From NCBI RefSeq assembly GCF_030581005.1, contig NZ_JAUQSX010000011.1, positions 62,001 to 126,000 on the forward strand: a stretch of 64,000 bases of DNA. Reading direction: 5' to 3'. The stretch's first letter is position 1; each line of letters begins with the position of its first letter. This DNA comes from Hymenobacter mellowenesis. GTDB lineage: Bacteria; Bacteroidota; Bacteroidia; Cytophagales; Hymenobacteraceae. Below are positions 58,910 to 64,000 of the stretch, in pieces. The translations under genes were made by a program, and so were the position numbers. Below the pieces are notes generated by a model, which saw nothing but the letters and a program-made list of their open reading frames with translations, was not told the DNA's origin and searched no databases.

Positions 58910-61585
58910 TCAGTTACGGGGCGGTGCGGCCGGTGTAGCCGAATGACTGGGCGGAGCAGTCACCGGTACCACGGGAGCGGGTGCCCCGGCAGGGCTTTCC
59001 GTTTTAGACGCACCACCGGGGGCGGGTGACGGGGCGGCCAGAGCGGGCCGGACGGCGTCGGGGGTGCGGCCGGTGCCTTGGCTGCCTCCGCCGTTTTCTT
59101 CGGTTTTGAGGTCGTTGTTTTGCACGTTGCGGTGCGGGCGGGGTTCGGCGGTCAGCTTGCCGATGCGGTAGCTGAAATAGACTTTGAAGCTGGTGAGGTG
59201 CTGGATGGTGCTGCTGTTTTGGCGGAGCAGCGGGCTCGTGATTTCGCTGCGCACGGTGTTGCTCGGCGAAAACAAATTCTCGGCCCCAAAGCCCAGGGCG
59301 CCCTTTTTCTGGGCAAACTCGTGCTTCAGGCTGAAGCTGTAGACGAAAAAGTTGCTTTGGTCGCCCTGCAGCTGCACCTGCTGGCCCCGGTAGAAGCCGA
59401 ACACCTGCAAGCCCCAGTGCCTGGGCAGCGCGTAGCTGCCGTACAGCCGGCCGGCCACCACCAGCCCCGCGTTGCGGGCGGCGTAGAGGGGGTCGGCCAC
59501 GTTGTTGCGCAGCACCAAATAGTAGGTGTCCACGCCCCCGCTGAAGCTGAGCTTCTCGCCGATGTCCAGCCCGGCGTACACGCTGCCGCCCGAGGCGGTT
59601 TCCTGCCCGATGTTCTGGTAGGTAACCAGCACCGCGCCGGGGTAATTCGCGTCGCCCAGCGGCGTGCGCACCGACTGGATGGAGCCCGTGGTAGTGCGCA
59701 CGAAAGCGCTGAAATTCAGGCTGGCCTGCTGGAGCAGCGTGCTGTAGCCTAGCTCGTAGTTGTTGGTGTATTCGGGGCGCAGCACGGGGTTGCCCTGCGT
59801 TTGCAGCAAGGGGTTGGCAGCCTGCAGATTGGGGTTCAGGAATTGCAGCGAGGGGCGCTGGATGCGGCGGTTGTAGGCCAAGCGCAGGGCGTTGCCGTTG
59901 GCGAGCTTGTGCAGCAGGTTCAGGCTGGGTACCAGCACCCCGTAACTGGGAATTTCCCCCACCGTGCCCGTGCCAAAATCGGCCGCAATGCCGGTGTATT
60001 CGTAGCGCAAACCCGGTTTCAGGGTGATGCGCAGCGGCAGGGCCAGGGTGTAGGCCACGTAGCCCGATGCCACGTTCTGGTCGTAGTGAAACGAGTTGTT
60101 GGCCTGCGAAAGCGCCAGCTGGCCGAAGTAGCGGTAGTCACTCTGCACGGTCCGCCGGATTTCCTTCACCCCCAGTTCCAAGAGCTGGTTTTTACCGGTC
60201 GGCGTCTGGTAGTCCACCTGGGCCGTTACCTCCTGGTTGGCGCTGGGGTTGTCGTTGCCCGAAACACCAATGGCGCGGGCGTCGCTGGCGGCGTAAATGT
60301 CGTTGGTGAAGTCGTAGGTGCGGTTGTTGCGGCTGAACAAGGCCAGCACGCTCAGCTCGCGCTGGGCTGTGTCATAGGTGTGGGCGTAGCTCAGGCTGGC
60401 GTCCACCGTGCCCGATTCGTCGCGGGTTTTCACGTTGCGCAGCGAGGTGGCAGCGGCGCCCGTGGCCAGGGGCGTGGTGCTGGTGGCCAGGTCGTCCTGG
60501 TAAGTGGTGGCGTCGCGGGTGCCGTAGGCCAGCGAGGCGGCGAGGGAGTTGCGGGCGTTCAGGTCGTAGTCCCAGCCCAGGGTGTAGCGGCCGAACAGCT
60601 GCTGCTGGCGCGTGGCGGCGGCCTGGGTGGTGCGGGTTTGCCGGCCGGTGGCGGGGTTGGTGGTCAGTTGGGTGTTGGTGAAGCGGCCCGGCGTGTTGTA
60701 GCCGGCCCGCCCGAAGCCGCCCAGCGCGAAGCCCATCCGGCCGGTGCGGTAGCCGCCGCTCAGGTTGAGCGTGCCCGAGCGGGTGCCGCCGCTGCCGTCC
60801 ACGCCTAGCTGGCCGCCGCGCAGGGTGTTGGTTTTGGTAACAATGTTGATAATGCCGCCCGAGCCTTCCGCGTCGTACTTCGCGGAGGGCGAAGTAATGA
60901 CCTCCACCGCCTTAATCTGGTCGGCCGGCAGCTGCCGCAGCCCATCGGCAATGCTGTTGGCCATGATGGTAGAAGGCTTGTTGTTAATCAGCACCCGGAT
61001 GTTCTGGCTGCCGCGCAAGCTCACGTTGCCGTCCAGGTCCACGCTCAGCAGGGGCACGCGCTTGAGCACGTCGGTGGCATCGCCGCCGCGGGTCGTCTCG
61101 TCGTTTTCGGCGTTGTACACCGTGCGGTCCACCTTTTCCTCCATCAGCGGCTTGCGGGCCGTTACCACCACTTCACCCAGCTTCTGGGTGGTAGGCGTGA
61201 GGGGCAGCGCACCCAGCGGCAGTGTCCCGCCGGTTTCGGGCACCACAATGCCCGGCCGGGTGAGGTCCTGATAACCCAGGAAACTGATGCGCAACGCATA
61301 CGCGCCCGGCGCGAGGCCCGGCAGCACAAAAGCGCCGTCGTCGCCACAAACGCCCCCGCTCACCGGGCTCCCGGCGGCATTGAGCACCGCCACGGAGGCG
61401 TACGCAATGGGCTTGCCGGTGCTGCCATCGGTCACGGTGCCGGTGAGGCGGCCGGTGGCCCGGGCCGGCGTGCCGGGCAAGGTGGTTGCGGGAGGGGCAG
61501 GATTTTGCTGACCTTGGGCGTGAGCAATAGCATTTCCGAAACCAAGGGTGGCGAACAAGACTGCGGTGGTGGTCCGTGGGGGCAT
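58910..61585 (-). CDS. TonB-dependent receptor-like outer-membrane protein with Pro-rich tail
   Basis: The ATG at 61585 (MPPRTTTAVLFATLGFGNAIAHAQG) starts a signal peptide and gives 891 residues; a Met at 61606 is possible and the frame is open to 61729. A carboxypeptidase-regulatory-like domain (about 45-120: LTGTVTDGSTGKPIAYASVAVLNAAG) is followed by a plug (LGEVVVTARKPLMEEKVDRTVYN, VLKRVPLLSVDLDGNVSLRGSQNIRVLINNKPS) and an outer-membrane barrel of the OMP_b-brl_3 type. The C-terminal 65 residues are Pro/Ala-rich and low complexity (APSPAPGGASKTESPAG), which is unusual for a barrel protein. Its cargo is unknown. It sits inside the conjugative element and could help attach to or import from the surroundings. 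Confidence 0.82.
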   Translation of the reverse strand: MPPRTTTAVLFATLGFGNAIAHAQGQQNPAPPATTLPGTPARATGRLTGTVTDGSTGKPIAYASVAVLNAAGSPVSGGVCGDDGAFVLPGLAPGAYALRISFLGYQDLTRPGIVVPETGGTLPLGALPLTPTTQKLGEVVVTARKPLMEEKVDRTVYNAENDETTRGGDATDVLKRVPLLSVDLDGNVSLRGSQNIRVLINNKPSTIMANSIADGLRQLPADQIKAVEVITSPSAKYDAEGSGGIINIVTKTNTLRGGQLGVDGSGGTRSGTLNLSGGYRTGRMGFALGGFGRAGYNTPGRFTNTQLTTNPATGRQTRTTQAAATRQQQLFGRYTLGWDYDLNARNSLAASLAYGTRDATTYQDDLATSTTPLATGAAATSLRNVKTRDESGTVDASLSYAHTYDTAQRELSVLALFSRNNRTYDFTNDIYAASDARAIGVSGNDNPSANQEVTAQVDYQTPTGKNQLLELGVKEIRRTVQSDYRYFGQLALSQANNSFHYDQNVASGYVAYTLALPLRITLKPGLRYEYTGIAADFGTGTVGEIPSYGVLVPSLNLLHKLANGNALRLAYNRRIQRPSLQFLNPNLQAANPLLQTQGNPVLRPEYTNNYELGYSTLLQQASLNFSAFVRTTTGSIQSVRTPLGDANYPGAVLVTYQNIGQETASGGSVYAGLDIGEKLSFSGGVDTYYLVLRNNVADPLYAARNAGLVVAGRLYGSYALPRHWGLQVFGFYRGQQVQLQGDQSNFFVYSFSLKHEFAQKKGALGFGAENLFSPSNTVRSEITSPLLRQNSSTIQHLTSFKVYFSYRIGKLTAEPRPHRNVQNNDLKTEENGGGSQGTGRTPDAVRPALAAPSPAPGGASKTESPAGAPAPVVPVTAPPSHSATPAAPPRN

Positions 61586-61830
61586 AAGCAGTGATTGGCT
61601 CCCCATAGGCGGATTTAACCGCCTACGGTTGCGTCCGCGAATCCTGTTGTGGGTAGTCCACTTCGTTTTAACGCTCCTTTCGGTAAACACCGAGTAGCTG
61701 GTCAGCACCAAGTAGCCAGCTGGCCTCAAAAGGACAGGGCGAGTTTAAGAAACTCGTCTACGAATCAAAGTTTACGAAATGCACTGAGGGGATGAGTTTC
61801 GTAAATTCCCAAACCGGTAGCTAGTCCCCC

Positions 61831-61917
61831 GGCAAAGTACCACGCCGGCCGCGCCCCGGCCGGGAGCGAAACCCCGTACTTATTCCGAGAATTGTCCGAG
61901 AGGTGGATTTCTGTTAA
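61831..61917 (+). pseudogene. Paralogue remnant: C-terminal end of a gene like 61967-62473
   Basis: An in-frame stretch of 28 codons and a TAA reads GKVPRRPRPGRERN then PVLIPRIVREVDFC. The intact gene 61967-62473 ends GKVPHRQRRPGGPKPVLI then PRSVRQGILC, with the stop at the same place. The frame is closed by a TAG at 61822-61824, so only the 3' end of a former copy remains. At DNA level the two 90-base stretches are imperfect direct repeats. Confidence 0.7.
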
Positions 61918-61966
61918 AAACAGCATCTAATAGGGTAAAAACACGGTTTTTGGCGTATCTTGTAGC

Positions 61967-62473
61967 ATGACAGGAAGCCAGAAAAAGCAGGCCCGCCAAC
62001 GGTTTCGCGACCACCGCAACCCAGTTAGAACCTTCCAGGGCGACCCTAATCGGCCAGCCTACACCTTGTACTGCTTATGGAAGTACCCGACTTACCTAGC
62101 TGCGGCGAACGAGTTGGACGAACTGGTGGAGCAATGGCCCCGGAACCAAGCGCGCACCCTTGCGCTGCTGGCCGTGCGTGCTGCCTTCTTCGAGAACGGG
62201 GCCGTGCATTGGGAAGTAGAGATGGTACACGAAGAAGACCAGACCAACATTCACGCCCGGATGCTCCGCGAGCACCAGTGGGTGCGGCGACTCGACCCGA
62301 CGCAAGACGCTAGTCACGCGCAGAACCTGATACAGGCCGAGGCTGCCTTAGTCGAAAGTCAGCGCCGGAAACAAGGCCCCCAAACCGGAAAAGTACCACA
62401 CCGGCAGCGGCGACCGGGCGGGCCAAAACCCGTACTAATTCCAAGAAGTGTCCGACAAGGAATCTTATGTTAA
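61967..62473 (+). CDS. Hypothetical protein with duplicated C-terminal segment
   Basis: This gene encodes 168 residues. The N-terminus is basic (MTGSQKKQARQRFRDHRNPV); a helical, Trp-containing middle follows (YTLYCLWKYPTYLAAANELDELVEQWPRN, ALLAVRAAFFENGAVHWEVEMVHEE), and the C-terminal 28 residues are Pro/Arg-rich and are also encoded by the remnant at 61831-61917. No family is recognised. Its 3' end and the strong bidirectional terminator at 62477-62529 are only a few bases apart. It is probably a cargo gene of the conjugative element, and a duplicate once stood directly upstream. Confidence 0.6.
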   Translation: MTGSQKKQARQRFRDHRNPVRTFQGDPNRPAYTLYCLWKYPTYLAAANELDELVEQWPRNQARTLALLAVRAAFFENGAVHWEVEMVHEEDQTNIHARMLREHQWVRRLDPTQDASHAQNLIQAEAALVESQRRKQGPQTGKVPHRQRRPGGPKPVLIPRSVRQGILC

Positions 62474-62476
62474 GTA

Positions 62477-62529
62477 ACAAAAGGGAGAAAAGGCCCCGCC
62501 TCGTCGCGGCGGCCTTTTCTCCCTTTTGT
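62477..62529. terminator. Strong bidirectional terminator
   Basis: A perfect 19-bp stem (ACAAAAGGGAGAAAAGGCC at 62477-62495 and its complement at 62511-62529) encloses a 15-base loop. It starts 4 bases after the stop of the 61967 gene. A-runs and T-runs on both sides allow termination in either direction. Confidence 0.85.
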
Positions 62530-62736
62530 TCAATAAACCGAGGACCATCGGGGACGGTCGCCAGAATAAATCTTTTGACTTCTGTACTAAAAATGCGAAA
62601 ATGTTGAGATAGCCCAAGCAATTAAGGTTCAATGCGCTAAGTCGCCCCTATTTACTACTGACACCCTGTCTAGCTAAGGAGTCGCCAGAGAGCGCACTCA
62701 CTACTTAATAGATAAGGGAAAAGTCGGAGTAAGTAA

Positions 62737-63066
62737 ATGAACCCCACACCCTTTAACCAATTCCTGAGTAATAATCAGAAAGAAATCATCGCTGGCGTAG
62801 TCGCCATCATCGTTGCCATTATCGGCGGCGTGTTCCTGTTGATATCCGTCGCCATGAACAAGGATACCCCCGCGCCCGTGGTCCACAACTACACCTATCG
62901 CCCCACCTACAACGTGGTGGTGAACGAGGCGGCTCCCCCCGTCGCCCATGAGCCCCGAGCCGCCCGAGCCCACAAGCGGCCCCGCAAGCAGCACCCGAAG
63001 CCGGCCACCCAGCCGTTGCCCCGGCCCAGCTGCCCGTGCGCCGATTCCACGAAAGCCGGCGTGTAA
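62737..63066 (+). CDS. Small single-pass membrane protein with basic tail
   Basis: This gene encodes 109 residues. A transmembrane helix (about 18-39, IIAGVVAIIVAIIGGVFLLISVAM) follows a short polar N-terminus. The remainder is Pro/His/Lys/Arg-rich (EPRAARAHKRPRKQHPKPATQPLPRPS) and disordered-looking, with two Cys near the end. No family is recognised. It stands 66 bases before the next plus-strand gene and may be co-transcribed with it. Confidence 0.55.
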   Translation: MNPTPFNQFLSNNQKEIIAGVVAIIVAIIGGVFLLISVAMNKDTPAPVVHNYTYRPTYNVVVNEAAPPVAHEPRAARAHKRPRKQHPKPATQPLPRPSCPCADSTKAGV

Positions 63067-63131
63067 GGTCTGGCGGGAGGGCCAGGCCCTCCCGCAAAGG
63101 CGTATGATGCACCGTTTACTATCATTCCCCG

Positions 63132-63470
63132 ATGTCCAAAATTCAACTTGCCAGCCGGGGAACCGAGCACGGCCCCGGCTACGACCCACGCACCACCCAC
63201 TTGCGCCCCGTCATCGAGTACCTGCTGGCCCAGGGCAACACGCCGGCCGGCTGGCGGGGCGATGCGTTCACGTTCGACCAGGGTGGCGAAGGGCATTACC
63301 TCTTTGCCGGCCCGCTCGATGCGGCCGAGCTGCGCGAGCGGTTTGCGTTCCCGGCCTCTATTCAGGTGCAGGCCGATGGTTCGATTAAGGACAGCCTGAA
63401 CCGGGTGGACATTAGCCAGGCGCTCCCGCCCCGGCCGTTCAGCTTTGAGCTACCCGAACAGGAGAAGTAG
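63132..63470 (+). CDS. Hypothetical protein
   Basis: This gene encodes 112 residues of a soluble mixed fold (HLRPVIEYLLAQGNTPAGWRGDAFTFDQGGEGHYLFAGPLDAAELRERFAFP, then IQVQADGSIKDSLNRVDIS). There is no signal peptide or membrane segment. I do not recognise the family. It ends just before the tandem repeat and promoter of the HigB gene. Confidence 0.6.
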   Translation: MSKIQLASRGTEHGPGYDPRTTHLRPVIEYLLAQGNTPAGWRGDAFTFDQGGEGHYLFAGPLDAAELRERFAFPASIQVQADGSIKDSLNRVDISQALPPRPFSFELPEQEK

Positions 63471-63473
63471 CGT

Positions 63474-63526
63474 ATTTTCGGTATTGGTAAATTATTTTCG
63501 ATATTGGTAAATTTATCGTATCTTTG
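63474..63526 (+). promoter_or_regulatory. Tandem operator-like repeat and TAnnTTTG promoter of higBA
   Basis: Two consecutive 20-base units, ATTTTCGGTATTGGTAAATT (63474-63493) and ATTTTCGATATTGGTAAATT (63494-63513), differ by one base. A Bacteroidota-type -7 box TATCTTTG lies at 63519-63526. Repeats overlapping the -33 region of a toxin-antitoxin promoter suggest the operator bound by the HigA antitoxin for autoregulation. Confidence 0.75.
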
Positions 63527-63587
63527 TGGTGTTAGCCACGAAAGAGTCAACTATGAGATAGGAAATAAATAAACTAGAAAACAGATT

Positions 63588-63899
63588 ATGAGTGTATTAA
63601 GTAAAGAAAAAATTAGGAGATATGCTATTGAACACCTCGACGTAGCGAATGCCATTCTGGAACTCTATGACGACATGAAGGCGGCGAAGTGGGCCAACGC
63701 GGCCGAGGTAAAGGCGTTTGACCCCAGCGCTACCCATGTGGGAAATAACCGTTGGGTGTTTAACCTGCTTCGCAACCGCTACCGCATGGTGGTGAAGATT
63801 AACTACTCGCAGCTGCCGGCCTTTACCGGCCAGATTTTTATCCGCTTCATTGGCACCCACGCGGAGTATGACCGCATTGCCAATATCACGGACCTATGA
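63588..63899 (+). CDS. higB: HigB-family mRNA interferase toxin
   Basis: This gene encodes 103 residues. The family signature is clear: ATHVGNNRWVFNLLRNRYRMVVKINYSQLPAFTGQIFIRFIGTHAEYDRI, matching the HigB toxin domain with its N-R-yR-vv-i and IRFIGTHAEYD motifs. HigB cleaves mRNA on the ribosome and is held by the HigA antitoxin encoded next. Toxin-first order is typical for hig. Repeats at 63474-63513 probably bind the complex. Confidence 0.88.
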   Translation: MSVLSKEKIRRYAIEHLDVANAILELYDDMKAAKWANAAEVKAFDPSATHVGNNRWVFNLLRNRYRMVVKINYSQLPAFTGQIFIRFIGTHAEYDRIANITDL

Positions 63900-63947
63900 C
63901 GCAGGCGCGGGCTGCTGAAAAATTGTAAAACTCTAAAACTGTACAAA

Positions 63948-64000
63948 ATGACTATCCAAAATGATGCAGAGTACCAAGCCGGTATGAGCCGCTTGGAAGC
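63948..64000 (+). CDS. higA: HigA antitoxin (5' end only, cut by the window edge)
   Basis: The ATG at 63948 reads MTIQNDAEYQAGMSRLEA up to the end of the window. Short conserved N-termini of this type (MTI-N--EY-A---R-E) start XRE-family HigA antitoxins in Bacteroidota, and it lies 48 bases after higB. The helix-turn-helix itself is outside the window. Confidence 0.75.
   Translation, partial: MTIQNDAEYQAGMSRLE

Noticed and set aside
61801..62476. attC-like or integron-cassette reading of the 90-base repeats
   Set aside because: Both repeats keep one reading frame and stop codon and encode the same peptide end, which fits gene duplication better than recombination sites. No integron integrase is in the window.

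Overview
The window is from a GC-rich member of the Bacteroidota, most like the Cytophagales/Hymenobacter group. The evidence is type IX secretion (T9SS) C-terminal sorting domains at 2-163, 25073-26209 and 30430-32496, a SusC/SusD locus with its own ECF sigma and FecR-type anti-sigma, a TAnnTTTG-type -7 box before higB, and a Bacteroidetes-type conjugative (Tra) gene set. The species assignment is inference from style only.

Layout. (1) 1-4.05 kb: the tail of a T9SS protein, then small minus-strand genes (DUF2158-like, DUF3892-like, a Cys-rich SH3 protein, a lipoprotein, a membrane peptide, a DUF4041/GIY-YIG coiled-coil protein, TerB). (2) 5.0-10.1 kb: a two-gene unit (nucleoside-deoxyribosyltransferase/TIR-like protein plus a Lys/Ala-tailed protein), and divergently a 1256-residue TIR-KAP NTPase; both are candidate immune genes. 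(3) 10.0-15.8 kb: an apparent RiPP peptide cluster, with a 64-residue precursor ending YDRMYHRHNRS, a strong terminator/attenuator, a radical SAM-SPASM (FxsB-like) enzyme fused to an HExxH domain, two tandem UPF0489-like putative peptide arginases, a GNAT acetyltransferase and a DUF483-like protein. This is the most novel-looking system here. (4) 16.2-21.8 kb: a complete Detocs-type defensive two-component system (dtcA kinase, dtcB lone receiver, dtcC receiver-nucleoside phosphorylase fusion) plus a small fourth gene. (5) 22.2-24.6 kb: tyrosine recombinase, a cluster of three inverted repeats, and a Fic protein.

(6) 25.1-42.5 kb: a minus-strand polysaccharide utilisation locus, probably for dextran-like alpha-1,6-glucan: ECF sigma, FecR, SusC, SusD, GH66, SusE/F-like lipoprotein, second GH66 with T9SS tail, six-hairpin glycosidase, FucP-type sugar transporter and a T9SS surface protein. 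The working model is surface cleavage by the T9SS-tagged GH66, capture by SusD/SusE, TonB-dependent import by SusC, periplasmic cleavage by the second GH66 and the six-hairpin enzyme, and uptake by the MFS carrier. (7) 43.2-64 kb: part of an integrative conjugative element. Plus-strand genes are a DUF4942 methyltransferase, an HTH protein, a VbhA/Fic toxin-antitoxin pair, another VbhA-like gene and a DUF6922/AbiEii pair. The minus-strand transfer operon runs traE-F-G-(lipoprotein)-I-I-J-K-M-N. Beyond it lie a TonB-dependent outer-membrane protein, a small gene with an upstream paralogue remnant, two hypotheticals and a HigB/HigA pair cut by the window end. No relaxase, VirD4-type coupling protein, oriT, rRNA, tRNA or CRISPR array was seen.

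All functional names come from reading protein motifs by eye. No database search was run.
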